Assembly: GCA_004352715.1 (NCBI GenBank)
Contig: SCFE01000094.1
Location: 1,593,033 to 1,657,032 of the forward strand
Direction of reading: 5' to 3'
DNA from: Hofstenia miamia
Taxonomy: Eukaryota; Xenacoelomorpha; Acoela
DNA: 64,000 nt
The position numbers were made by a program, and so were the translations under genes. Each line of letters starts with the position of its first letter. Position 1 is the stretch's first letter. The notes beneath the pieces were generated by a model. That model did not search any database, was not told where the DNA came from, and saw nothing but the letters and a program-made list of their open reading frames with translations. Below, in pieces: positions 25,864 through 37,139 of the stretch.

Positions 25864-26314
25864 CGATGTTTGGCATAAACGTTTTATTCCAACTTTTTGC
25901 ATGAATATTTACTTTCTTATATTTTTTAGGGTGCAGGCTTAGATTAGAATTATATAATTACATAATTATCGATGTCACTGACTCGAAAATGTAACAAGAA
26001 TAATTTCTAAATGCATAGAATGGTTTGTCATTAGATTTGCATCATCAATTTATTGTTTTAGTTTCAAGTATATTTCCTTCCTACTCACAGACGCATAAAA
26101 CTAATTGTTCGCCATTGATCAGAGACGACGTATAAATTAAACAAGGTTTTTAACGTGCATATCATATTTGACTAGAATGTCTAACTTCTTCAATAACAGT
26201 AAAGTTCTATTTATGACTTTATACAGGTATTGGATTCTGCAATCCACTTAAAGCTTTTATACGATAATGCAATGAAAAAAGGCTGAGGCATTAATAAGTG
26301 AATCCTGATAAAAT

Positions 26315-28127
26315 CTAACAGTAAGTTTGTTCTACATACTTCTTGACTTTGTTGAGAACAGAATGAAATTTTATTAGGTAAGTGCCAGTTTTATGGTGAA
26401 TTCGAAAGTTGTAGAATGGATCGGAAAACGAAGGCAGTAATTGATGAAGTATGTAGTTGACATTTTGCATTTGGTCCCACAGGCGATTGCATAGGAGTTT
26501 TCTACGCTCAGCCAGTGCTTTTAGATTCGCGATACGGAGTGCTTCATGATAACTGAGATGAGGGAATAGGTATTGCATAACAAGCTTTTCGATGCGCTCA
26601 ATATCATTGGCTTGGGCATTGGTAATAAAGAAATGCCACAGTGGAACACAATACCCGAGGACAGATCTAACAATAGTTACATAAACTGTTATAATGTCTT
26701 TAGTTGGAATTCCACTAAGTTTCACAACATTTATAAAAAGAAGTCTTTTCGCCGCCTTCTTTATGACATGTTTCCCCACTTTAAATTAGATTGCAAATTA
26801 ATACCTAGTAAAGAAGCTGATGAAACTCGTTTAATTACATTTCCATTCACGTAACATTCCGATGGGGAGTAAAAATGTTTCAAGAATGATATTGTAAGTT
26901 CCTTGGTTTTATTAACGTTCAAAGCTGCTCCATGTTGCGAACACCAGTTGATCACTTTACTGATGACACCATTGTAGAAGATGTTGTATCATCGAGTAAT
27001 TTGACATGGTTATCAACGTTAATGAGTAAGGTGTAGAGCCAGGTCCCTAATTTGGTGCCTATGGGTACACCCGCTCTTATATGCATGAAATATGAAAATG
27101 TTCCATTAGGAAGCTTGACTCGTTGTTTTCGATTACATAAGAAAGAGTAAATCCAACTAATGTAGTCGTGGAAATACCAATATCTCTTAATCAATCAATA
27201 AGAATGGTATGGCTTACATAGTCGAATGCTTTCTGAAAGTCGATGAGGAAGAATGGGAGGTAGGAATTCTTTTGTTAGAGTTGTTGCAGCCAATTATGTG
27301 TTATCTGCACAAAAGCAAAGAGCGTAGATCTATCAGGGACTACACCATATTGTGAGCGTTGAACCACGGATGAGATTTTACATCTATGTTCATGTTCAAT
27401 TAGAATTTCTTCTATTAGTTTAGAAATTGTATGTGTTACTGATATCGGTCTAATATGCTTCAAAGGACAAACAACTGGATTCGCTTTAGGTATTGGAATG
27501 ATGCCTGCTGTTCAAAATGGAGTTGCGCAACCTTCGTTGATTAATGAATTAATGAGAATTGAAATGGGATGCACTAATTCAAATCGATATTACTTAGGAA
27601 TCCAGTTCGGTAGATATCTGGAATTATGATCGGGCTCTGTTGATTTGTGATTTGAAATTTTGCCTAAAACTTTAAAAATTGTATATTCTTTAGTGTGAAT
27701 ATTTGAAACATCATTATCAATTGGAATATACTCTCCTGGCTAAGGTATTTGAAACTTGCAGATGATGGAAGTTTTGTATAAATTTCATCAGCAAGTTCAT
27801 CAGGTGTAGGGTGTTTTAGATAACCCTCCAAAGGCAAGGTCTTTGATTTGGTGCCTAGTCCTCTTAACTTCTTTATTGCTCTCTATTTATTACTTGGTGT
27901 AGATGATTTAATATTTCTCAGGCATTTCAAGTAGAATTTTTCCGCGATGCATCAATGTGACTATAAATCTCGTTTCTTAATGACCGAAAGAGTCTTAAAT
28001 CGTTCTTTCGGATAGCGTTTTGTTTTCTATTCCTGAGGAATGTGAGGTCCTGGGAAATCCATGACCTATTGTTTGGGTATGTTTTAACTAAAGAGCTTAG
28101 CATCACTGCCAATGGTGACCACCTCAA
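26315..28127 (-). mobile_element. LINE reverse transcriptase, decayed, antisense in CHP intron
   Basis: On the minus strand, from 28127 downwards, come RSWISQDLTFLRNRKQNAIR (linker before RT), then RPISVTHTISKLIEEILIEH and QYGVVPDRSTLFAF (RT blocks), then RKQRVKLPNG and RAGVPIGTKLG, then a LLDDTT palm motif, LNVNKTKELTISF and LLGINLQSNLKW (thumb). A 154-codon C-terminal frame ending at 26315 contains VRSVLGYCVPLWHFF. Several frameshifts and stops separate the blocks, so it is inactive. The order is continuous and the 3' end intact, as in a 5'-truncated LINE. Confidence 0.8.
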
Positions 28128-28139
28128 AGTGCACCGATT

Positions 28140-30930
28140 TTATCCGTTTTACAATTCTATCTCATTGTTGTGAATTGGTTTAATTTCTTAAATTTCTTTT
28201 TTGTAATATAATTATGTGATGTTCGTTGCTCTCTGCATAGTACCTATAGTAGGTCTTAGATGAATGTGTCAAACTTGTTTAATTTAAGGAAATGAATATA
28301 AAGTTAGCTCGATATTCGGGATGGAAACGGGTCGAATTTATTGAATCCGCTCCAAATCGACCCGACAGACGCACAAACCCGGCTTCTAAATTTGACGCGA
28401 TTTGCTCATTTGGGCCTGGAGAAGGAAGTTGACACTTAAAAGGCGTTTGACCTAATCAAAAACCAAAACTAACTAAATTTAATACAATAGTAAGATCTTT
28501 ACACTTTTAAATTTTATATAAATAGATGGTGTTTTCAAAGGCCTCTGGATTAAAAATGTCTATATCTTGTCCCAATATGTGTGAGCAACAGTAAACGTTC
28601 TCTCACTAACTGCAGAACTTGGTGGTATGATAAATACTTTTATGGTGGCTTGAAAACGGCATTGTCTCAACAAAACAAACAAAACTATAAGTGTTTTCAC
28701 ACATGACTAGTACATGTTAGCAAGTAGTGGAAAAATTGAAAGCTTTACTAGGGATTAGTTTAGTTTTCACGTGACAAAACACTTATATGCAGCACGCCAT
28801 ATAATTTTTCAATGTAGGTTTAAAACCATGATCCAATTAATAGACAAATCCTTTAACCCAATCCGGGAGTCGAGTTGACCCTTTTATAACTTTCTTTGAT
28901 ACCGGAAACTAATTATACAGTAATTTTTCTTAAATCATTAATTGAGAATAGCAGATATTTTCTGCGCTGCATTGTACATTGGTGACATTAGGAGATCACG
29001 TGCCTATAATTATCCTTTGCGAATTTCTGCCTTGTAGTGTACTCAAGTGTGAAATTTGTTCGTAAAACTTCTATCGGAAATCGTTTGCTTAAGGTCACTT
29101 GATTGTTACGCATTGTTAGGTGAAGTTAATTAAATTCTTTGTTAATTTGATATTTCGGAACAAGCGTATCAAAACTAAAAAGTTTGGCAAATCAATTCTT
29201 CTTTTTCAAAGCAATATAATGTATCTTTGTATTAAAACATTCACTCTGCCTTTTTTTACTCACGCTCATGAGTAACAACAATATGAGAGTAATTACATAT
29301 TTAGAAATTACCATTTTCCCTCCCTATTATAAATCGAAAATATAAAACATTTTATCAACAATTATGTTTATATTTTTGTTTTTTGTTTGTTCTGCCAATT
29401 ACTGGGATTTTTGTTAATGTAGAACCAGTTTACCCAAATATTTCATTGATGAAGCAGACAATGCTTTACTATTTTTATTGTGAAATGATAATCTAATAAA
29501 TTGTCATTTTTTAAATTTATTATAAATTCATCGAAAGAAATCATTAAGGAGTGTTTGAACTTTACCAACAGAACGAGTCAAATTTTATTAATGATTCCAT
29601 TGCTAAGCACTAGTAGAGGGCGTTGTTACACTTCTAGTAATGCGGTTTCAAACTGTTATTAAGGAGTAATGTCTGTTTTACTGTATATTTAACCCATTTT
29701 TACTATTGCGTCATTTCTGATACATCAAAAAACGAACGAATATTGTTCAGCGAGTACTCGGTTAGGTGACTGAGAATGGAAATCAGCAAATCTTATATTG
29801 ATTGATTAAAATATGCTACTGATGTTAATCGATTGGAGATGAAAAAAATCCAAGACCTTAAGTACATGTAATACTAATGAATGACTGTTTACCTTATCAA
29901 AAAATTTCAATCACCATTTGTTTGGAGAAAGATCCAAGTCTGTAAATATTGCGATTCGCGAAGTCTATATTCTATTTCAGGTTGGGTTTGGTTTTCGAGG
30001 TAGTAGATTTTTGCGGCGGGTTGGCCTTGGGTCCATGCTAATCTTCTCTTGTCAATATTTAGTGAGTATGCACAACCTAGTGATTTATATTTGTACTTCT
30101 TCAATTTACTGTGTGCTCATTAAATGCAAAATTTTATGAAAGTTTCATGAAAATAACAATAGAAAAAATCAAAATTTTCTCTTCGTCATTTGAGGAACCT
30201 TCTTCTATTGAATGGACATTTTTTAAAGTTTGCTCTTATGAGTAAATGTTTTTATTTGATAATTGATAATGAAGTCTGTTATCAAGATGACTCATCCGTT
30301 ATGTTTACTTCTAACATTTAGTTAAAGTTAGTTTTAGGTGTGCAAACAAATATGTTTTAGTTATTCATAGTTTCACGATTATGAGCATTTTTATTAAAGT
30401 TCTTTTAAATGAATTTGAAGAAATAATATATTATGCAATCGCTTCAGGTCACTTTCAGATGTTGAGCGCTTGAAACCTACGTGCAACAAGATCGTAATGA
30501 TTGAAGTGTCTATGCATGAAAAGGATGGCAGAACATGAGTGTTCAGTACTGTTATAGACTTCTAATTAAATTTCATATATTTTATATGATTAGCAAACAT
30601 TTCGAAATGCAATGAAAAATTATTTATTGTGTTTATTATGCTGGTAATGCTGTTTGTTTGTGCAACTCAGTGATTAGGTTTTTCATTTTTTAACTCAAAG
30701 AGTTTGCTTACCTGTTTTCAGTTGCGGTCGTAAATAAGGTGTGTAAGCCTGTATGGGTTAGAGATACTTGTTAGCTATACACTTCTTGCTTTTGAGCTTA
30801 TCTTTGCTTTATTTTACTCCAATTCTTTACATTCGTCGAATTATCTAGTAAGCAACTTTAGGTGATATGTAATTTTTTGACAAACACCTCACTTCTTGTT
30901 TTCAACTGCCTGAAATTATGCAGTTGATAT
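28140..30930. other. Intronic AT-rich DNA, nothing firm
   Basis: No exon was recognised. The patch at 28310-28440 contains CGGGTCGAATTT and ATCGACCCGAC, and 28845-28880 has TCGAGTTGACCC; these look like worn ends of hAT-type repeats. A GC-richer patch at 29970-30040 with GGTTGGCCTTGGGTCC is similar in style to 22610-22760. Confidence 0.35.
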
Positions 30931-30939
30931 ACATACATG

Positions 30940-31017
30940 GTTTTTTACGAGGGGGTCCAGCTAAGAAAATTCAGAGGGAAAGAGGTCCATGGGTAAAAAA
31001 GTTTGAGAACCACAGTA
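30940..31017. mobile_element. hAT-type terminal sequence (single end)
   Basis: In reverse this reads CTGTGGTTCTCAAACTTTTT followed by ACCCATGGACC. The start CAGTGGTTCTCAAACTTTTT is a widespread end of Charlie-like hAT elements, and here only the second base differs. The other end was not found. The 71-codon frame crossing it (30918-31133) is therefore unlikely to be a gene. Confidence 0.45.
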
Positions 31018-31348
31018 AAAGCACTATAAATTCCACATCAATGCACTATGAAATTTTGGTACCTCGAAATTGTGAGGTTTACGACTTGTCTGGGGTAAGT
31101 TTAATTACATCTGAGCTTTTTCAGCATGGTTGAACTAGTTGTTGGGGTTATTAAGATTTGAATACAATTTAGGAATTATTTTTGTGCGGTAGTTCGACAC
31201 AGGTCGAACTTTTGGTCAAACTGATTTTAATTGTATAAGGAGATCACGCAACGATTTCGCGACTCGGCTGAATTAAGTCAGCCGTCTAGTGAAAAGTCGT
31301 ATTAATAATGTGCTAAATTTAATTCATAGAAATAAATGTGTCGTTTAG

Positions 31349-31500
31349 TGAATTCCTGAAAACGCTTGTGACATTCCGTCCCATCAGAAGAAGTGATTCA
31401 GAGTCAGCGGCCAACTGCCGAAAAAAGAAGCTTCAGTTCGCTTTTAGAATGTATGATCTAAATGGTGATGGCGAAATCAGCAAGGATGAAATTTTAGCAG
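31349..31500 (+). CDS. CHP1-like protein, shared exon 2 (EF-hand 3)
   Basis: The exon starts after TCGTTTAG and its first base completes the phase-2 codon of exon 1a or 1b. It encodes FLKTLVTFRP, a variable linker, then KKKLQFAFRMYDLNGDGEIS. EF-hand 3 loop DLNGDGEISKDE has Asp1, Asn3, Asp5, Gly6 and Glu12, so it is a canonical calcium-binding loop as in CHP1. It ends GCAG before GTTAAC (phase 1). The exon serves both first exons, so the calcium-binding C-lobe would be constant while the N-lobe varies. Confidence 0.9.
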
Positions 31501-32620
31501 GTTAACACTTTTTCAGTTAGGTCTATGTCATGTTAGCAATGTTAAATTCTGATTATTCCTCTTCTTGCCCAACTTCATAAGTAAACAATTATCAATTAGA
31601 ATAGGATTTGGAGATTGGGAGCAATTTTCTCATTAGTCAATATAGACTTTTTGTGCACAATTTTCTATCCATTGTTTTGTTTAATACACGGAGACGTACT
31701 GATAAAATTTAATAATTATAAGGGCTATCAATGTGGAGTTAATTTTGTGACCTTAAAACATAATATTTGACCACAAAAACTACGAAATTTCGTCCTTATA
31801 TTGACTTTCCAATAACCTTGATGTGAAGTACTGCTTAAGTACGACAAAATATTATTTTCAATGTTTTCAGCAGAAAATGATTATCCTTTGCTAAAAGGCA
31901 TTACAATAATTTGAATCATTTTAAACAATATAAACATTTGTTCAACAAGGAGCTGCAGTCCATTCTAGTCTTAAACCATCTCATTTGGTACGCACTTGAC
32001 TAAAATTATAGTAACGCATGTCTTCTTAAATGGGAAAATGTATGTAACCAATTCATGATTTTTCAATTATTTAGGCATTTCAAAAAATACGCTAACAAAA
32101 CATGTTTTGAACAATTTGACGGAGTTTATAGAAATTAATTTTTTTGTACATCGCAAACAGAATTATTTGAATATCGTTAAGTTGTGCTGATGTGTTAAAA
32201 ACGCATTTGGCAAAATAAAGAATTATAAATTTCTTTAAAATAATGCTTTCTTAACTTAATCACCATATCAAATTGATTATATGATATGGTTATGAGCATT
32301 TTATATAGGAAATGTATCCATGCAAATGAAAAGGGGATTGTGAAAAACTATAATATCTCCGAACTTAAGTTGGCTTTATAAACAAAGTGTTACTATCGAA
32401 ACGGCGCAAACCCGTGTATGGATTACTGTCACAAATAAAGGATGATTTGACTCATTATTTATTAAGGAAATGGAAACATATTTAAGTTGTGATAAACCAA
32501 ATAAAGTTTTTGGTGTGAGGTATTGCGTTTTCTATATTTTACACTTTCCAAGCTGCAGACAATAAATTCCCCAAGTATTATGCATAAATGATTAATCATA
32601 ATAAGCACACTTCTTTTTAG
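31501..32620 (+). other. CHP intron 2
   Basis: A 1.1-kb AT-rich intron running from GTTAAC to TTCTTTTTAG. No repeat or extra exon was recognised. Confidence 0.6.
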
Positions 32621-32796
32621 TTCTAACAATGATGGTTGGTGAAGGAGTACCAAGTGAACAACTAGAGCACATTGCGCGTAGAGCTATTCAAGAAGTTGAC
32701 AATAATGAAGACGGGAAAATGAGTTTCGATGAATATGTTCAAATAATGAACAGACTAGACGTTGAGCAGAAAATGAGCATTAAATTTTTAGATTAA
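32621..32796 (+). CDS. CHP1-like protein, shared last exon (EF-hand 4 and C-terminus)
   Basis: After a pyrimidine-rich acceptor (TTCTTTTTAG), the frame reads VLTMMVGEGVPSEQLEHIA and AIQEVDNNEDGKMSFDEY. EF-hand 4 loop DNNEDGKMSFDE has Asp1, Asn3, Asp5, Gly6 and Glu12, so it should bind calcium. The C-terminus LDVEQKMSIKFLD followed by TAA is the diagnostic CHP ending (VDVEQKMSIRFL in vertebrate CHP1). The reading frame is intact through all exons, which supports a functional gene. Confidence 0.93.
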
Positions 32797-32849
32797 TTTG
32801 TAGCTTACATTGTATTTTTATGTAATTCAATTGAAATTTATAATTTACC

Positions 32850-32895
32850 TAGAGCTGGGCGCCAGTTGGCCGGGTTGACCGGGGCGCCCACCTTT
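32850..32895. mobile_element. 46-bp hAT-like micro-element in the CHP 3' region
   Basis: TAGAGCTGGGCGCC at the left and, in reverse, TAAAGGTGGGCGCC at the right form inverted ends. The flanks aatttacc (32842-32849) and aatttaca (32896-32903) look like an 8-base target duplication with one mismatch. Its high GC content contrasts with the surroundings. It lies between the CHP stop codon and the candidate poly(A) signal, so it may be transcribed in the 3' UTR. Confidence 0.5.
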
Positions 32896-32940
32896 AATTT
32901 ACACCAATGTTGGGGATAACTTCATGATGTACTGTAAAAC

Positions 32941-32946
32941 AATAAA
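32941..32946 (+). promoter_or_regulatory. Candidate polyadenylation signal AATAAA for the CHP gene
   Basis: AATAAA lies 145 bases after the CHP stop codon. It is the first canonical hexamer seen there. Such hexamers are common by chance in AT-rich DNA. Confidence 0.35.
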
Positions 32947-33124
32947 CACTGCCAGGATGCTGTAGTATCTAACTTAATTTAGTCAGGGTGGTCTGCCAAA
33001 GCAACTCGGAATATGGCTTAATTTTACCCGTTGCCGAATTTTAGGGGGACTGCAATCCCCCATGGAGAAGCAAAGTGGAGTGCTTATATTGTTACAAAAA
33101 ACTGAAATTGCTGCATATAATTAA

Positions 33125-33860
33125 TAACCCACGTAGCCAACAACTGGTGGACCACCAGTGGCAGAAACGGTGGGCCACAAGGTGGATTTGGCCGCCCGTA
33201 CACGAATGGTTAACTGGCGGTCCACCAGTGTCAAAACTACGATTTCAGCATCAGAGCAATGTCTGAAATGAAACAATACCAAACTTTTATACTGATAGAG
33301 TTGAAACATTGCAGCTTAAACAAAGACAAACCCAATAAAGGGTTGAAAGCAATGTTAGTAAGCTTAGCAATTAAATTGACTTTAATTTGGCATTAGAAAA
33401 TAAAAAGAATTTTTTATTATAACCAATAACAACACCATGCAAAAAATCTAAATTTAATTTTCATTTTCAGAATAAATTTCTATTTTTAAAAAATTTTTTT
33501 TTCCAATAATTAAAAATAACTTTTGCCCAGTTTTAAGTACTCATATCGACATTAATTTCAAGGTCCCCGCGTAATTGTGAATAAATTATTTTGGAATTTC
33601 ATTCTACACACATATCTTATCCTTTTTGCAAACAGAAAATTGCAAAAAAGCTCTTCACAATGAATTTTATATATTTATGAGATCTAAGAAACATAGTAAT
33701 GAATAATATTTTACTTGCAAGCTTTATCTCATATATTAATTATGATTAAAAGTAACTTAGATGTCTCTAGTGGTCCACTGGTGGCTATGAGTGGCTGCAA
33801 TTGCTATTATTGCCACTACTTCCCCACCAGTGGACAACTGGTGGTGGCTATATGAGAAGA
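33125..33860. repeat. Inverted-repeat element with CTGGTGG/CCACCAG words
   Basis: The left part (33130-33235) has AACTGGTGGACCACCAGTGG and CGGTCCACCAGTG. The right part (33768-33850) has GTGGTCCACTGGTGGC and CACCAGTGGACAACTGGTGG. Edges TAGCCAACAACTGGTGG and, in reverse, TAGCCACCACCAGTTG are roughly inverted. About 530 bases of AT-rich DNA lie between. No target duplication was recognised. It is probably a worn non-autonomous DNA element. Confidence 0.4.
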
Positions 33861-33935
33861 ATGAAGCTATATAATTAGAATATTTTATATTAGTTACAAG
33901 CAACATTCAATTTAACAATAATATTAAGTTATGCA

Positions 33936-34793
33936 AAGTGGCGGATCCAGGGGGAATAAGGGGTATGCATTCCTCCGATCAGCAAAAAACAAAGAAAATT
34001 TTCGTCATACTTTCAATTTTGTCAGAACTCAGATGCACTGTTTGATCATATACTTCTATTTTTGCTGGTGGAATTCCCTACTCCAAAGAGAAATGAAGTG
34101 CATTTTGCCTTTGTATTCATTCATATTCAAACACTTGGTTTGTAAAGCTTCACACTCAATTTGCTATTTGCAAATATTTCAAAAATTCATTGATTTTTAT
34201 GAATATTTATCATATGTCTATAATGTTGCTCCTACAAAAGCTAAATGTATTATTATAGTTATTTTATGATATATTATTTCTTATCATATACAAATGCATA
34301 TAATGACTTTTTTCCCGCATATTTTAAATTCAAAGCGTACAGGATGTTTTAGAAAATTAAATTCAATGTTTTTCAATTTACAGTGGTCTATTTTGCCGCT
34401 AAAGCTGCTTTATCAATTATAAATAGTATCTTTACCTAAAAAATGAATGGTATAAAATGTGTGTAATGCGTTTTAAAGTTCTGTTGTATTGTTGAATTTT
34501 AAATGGTAGAATCAAGTTGCTTTGAACTCCCTAAATGGCTTCTGTCATAATTTTAAATAGAAATGCAATGTTTGCAACCTCTTGACGAGTAAATCGGCAA
34601 ATTTTTATAAGTAAAGTGTGAACTTCATGAATATTTTGATCCTATGATATGTTCTCAGTTACGTACACTATAATTATAAAACACATTTCTTTTTAGTATA
34701 TATAATCATGCAAGCATTTTTGAGAAAATATGGGGTAAATAGATAAATTATCAGTTCATACCTCCCCATCTACTTTTTCTGGATCCGCCTCTG
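33936..34793. mobile_element. hAT-type MITE with perfect 8-bp target duplication
   Basis: The left end AAGTGGCGGATCCAG and the right end, in reverse CAGAGGCGGATCCAG, are inverted repeats. Both are flanked by the identical octamer gttatgca (33928-33935 and 34794-34801). An 8-base duplication with CAG..GGCGGATCCAG ends is typical of non-autonomous hAT elements found in many animals. The 858-base interior is AT-rich. A 112-codon frame (33931-34269) begins in the flank and runs through the terminus, so it is not taken as a gene. Confidence 0.8.
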
Positions 34794-34801
34794 GTTATGC
34801 A

Positions 34802-35901
34802 TTAAAATTCAGGTTATGAATTGCTTAGGAATATGTTTCACTCTCTAGCATTTCAGCACAAAATCCAACAAGTGAATGATCATACGGTTTGCTTGTGATT
34901 GGTTAATATAGTTAACATCTATAGCTATTTTTTAGCTACCAATTCAACATCATTATAACACTTTGATTTGCATGTAGCAGTTTACTTCATTAAAATTACA
35001 TAAAAAAGTTGGGATTGAGACTGGGAATAGTTTTAGACTATTTTAGCGACTTTTTTGTAGTGTACTTTTAGAAGATAAGCTTAATTGTATAAAAAACTAG
35101 AAATGTAATTCGCAATGAAAAGAATGTGTTTTGCATGGGTGTTTAACTGTGGACTATGCGATTAATCTAGTAATCCCTGGTTTGATTGAATAATTGCAAA
35201 AAATTTTATCAAAAAGACTTGTTGTTTTCATTTCAATTGCATTCTCGCCTCAATTAAATATAATTGGTTTGCAATCGAACTAAAGGCTGTAAATTGGGAA
35301 TGATTTCTTGTTGGACTGCACTAGGGCACAAATTTGATTTGAAAGCACCATTGCTCTACAAATCTAACATATTTGATATACATGTATATAACGAGTAACT
35401 AATAATTTGAGAATTGAAATGCATAATTAAGTGTCAAGCTAATACTCTGCAAATTTTGTAAATGATTTCCGTTCAGTACTATAAATTTTTTTGTTTTAGT
35501 CATAAGTGCGCCTAAAAAATTAAAGTTCAATGCCCAATAACATCGTTTTTCGTTTTTGTCAGTCCGATTCCGAACCCATTGAGAGTTCAACTGGAGCCAA
35601 AAATCCCCTAGATGTTCCCAGCTAATAAGAATTTGTGAATCAGTAGATATTGGTATAATATTTGATAAGAATGAAACTCTATCATTTGAAGAGGGCAGAA
35701 CTCTAATCAACACTTCGGAGCAGGAGATGTCAAAATGCCACTGATGTCATTTAATGTTCTGATGTTTTTCAGCGCTCAGTTTACAGATGCTATTTTTTAT
35801 TTGTGTTATAATTTGCTAATAAATGGTTTATATATTTTAGACGACTTGCTATGAATGATTTTCTCGTATTATAACTATCGTTCTGATCAGTTTGCTTGTT
35901 A

Positions 35902-35939
<38 letters not shown>

Positions 35940-36150
35940 ACATGATCCNNNNNNNNNNNNNNNNNNNNNNNNNNNNNNNNNNNNNNNNNNNNNNNNNNNN
36001 NNNNNNNNNNNNNNNNNNNNNNNNNTATATATATATATATATATTGACATGATCCAAGAAACACTGGCCACTAACATGCTTCCTCATTTCAAAAATTTTA
36101 ACAAGCTATTAATTTATGCCATGCCAATATAGCAAGTTGTTAACACTAAT
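34802..36150. other. Intergenic with (TA)n and an assembly gap
   Basis: Mostly AT-rich sequence. A 104-codon minus-strand frame at 35399-35713 shows no motif I know. A (TA)n run begins near 35906, is followed by ttgacatgatcc and then a gap of 77 N (35949-36025), after which (TA)n and ttgacatgatcc appear again. Confidence 0.4.
35949..36025. other. Assembly gap (77 N)
   Basis: The gap is bounded on both sides by the same (TA)n-ttgacatgatcc sequence. The two flanks may therefore be the same locus read twice. Confidence 0.95.
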
Positions 36151-36159
36151 GCGAAATTA

Positions 36160-37060
36160 CAATATCCTTCACACTGACGGGTAGGAATTTCATGTAGGGC
36201 ATCTCCTCCTTCTCATAGCACATTTCAGCCATCAAATCCCATAATTTTTGCGCATTTACTAAATGCCTGCTTGAAATTTGTATTAAGCAATTGACTATAT
36301 TTGCAGATAGCTGTATCTATATCAATATGACTTCAACATAATTCACTCATTGTAGAACATGTAATGGTCAAATGTGGTGCGGATTTTCAATGATATTTGT
36401 AAAAATGCATTATTCACAACTACATCTGAAGCAAAATAGCAATAAATGCATGCATTGTTAATATCAGCAAGATAACAATTTGCGGCACTAATTTTACTAA
36501 AGTCCGTATTTTCATGAATCACTTCATTTAAAAAATGAATAATGAAATTTGGAAATTATGATCAGCATAATGCGTTAAGTATTTACCTCACTAATAACCG
36601 ACGCATTTTTCAAGTGCATTTGATGTCGTGTGAACATTGGAATCAATATGCAGTCAAGATGATTACATGAGGAGCACTTTCTTGCCAAGAATGCATGACA
36701 TTCTTAAAGTTCGCATCAACTCATCAAAAAACCACTTATGGATTCCCACAATTTTTATTCCAAAGTTGGAAATCTTAATGATGTTGAAATTTGTTCCCCA
36801 GTGACGGAAATATTTTTTAAATTTAGCAAGCATTTTGAGAAACACTAGATCAAGGCACCTGGCAATTCTTTTGCACTTTTTGTACTGCCACTTTGCTTAC
36901 GTAAGCATTTAAGTTCTTGACTATTGTAAGGAAATAAATATCGAACTATTTTGCACACCTCCATACATTTGCAATCGCTCGACACGCACATTATCAAACC
37001 TCTTACAAATGCGTGGATGGAAAATGCTGATGCGTTTCTCAAAATCGGCATTCTTGGATT
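36160..37060 (-). other. Unidentified minus-strand open-frame cluster
   Basis: The minus strand holds several adjacent open frames: 36845-37051, 36663-36845, a frame near 36430-36540 reading ANCYLADINNACIYCY, and one ending near 36148 reading NAQKLWDLMAEMCYEKEEMP. The last has a non-random, protein-like composition. Stops and shifts separate them. It could be a decayed transposon or retroposed gene; I do not recognise a family and see no inverted repeats. Confidence 0.25.
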
Positions 37061-37139
37061 CTTTCAAATGTTTTCCCATGAATTATTGAATATCATGTTG
37101 GGAAATGGTAAGAAGGAGATCTATTTTCAGCTTATTTGA

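Larger units (their letters stand above)
25254..31348 (+). other. CHP intron between exon 1b and exon 2
   Basis: A 6.1-kb intron with a (TA)n run at about 25836-25864, an antisense LINE at 26315-28127, AT-rich DNA with GC-richer GGGTCGA words at 28310-28400, and a hAT-type terminal sequence near 31000-31017. A short hairpin (CGGCTGA/TCAGCCG) lies at about 31264-31286, just before exon 2. No other exon was recognised. Confidence 0.5.

Noticed and set aside
30918-31133. 71-codon frame upstream of CHP exon 2
   Set aside because: It reads through a hAT-type terminal sequence and stops before the exon without a joining donor.
33931-34269. 112-codon plus-strand frame
   Set aside because: It begins in the target duplication and runs through the terminal repeat of a hAT MITE; no protein motif.
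35399-35713. 104-codon minus-strand frame
   Set aside because: No recognisable motif, splice context or repeat association. Frames of this length occur by chance, so I left it out as a gene.
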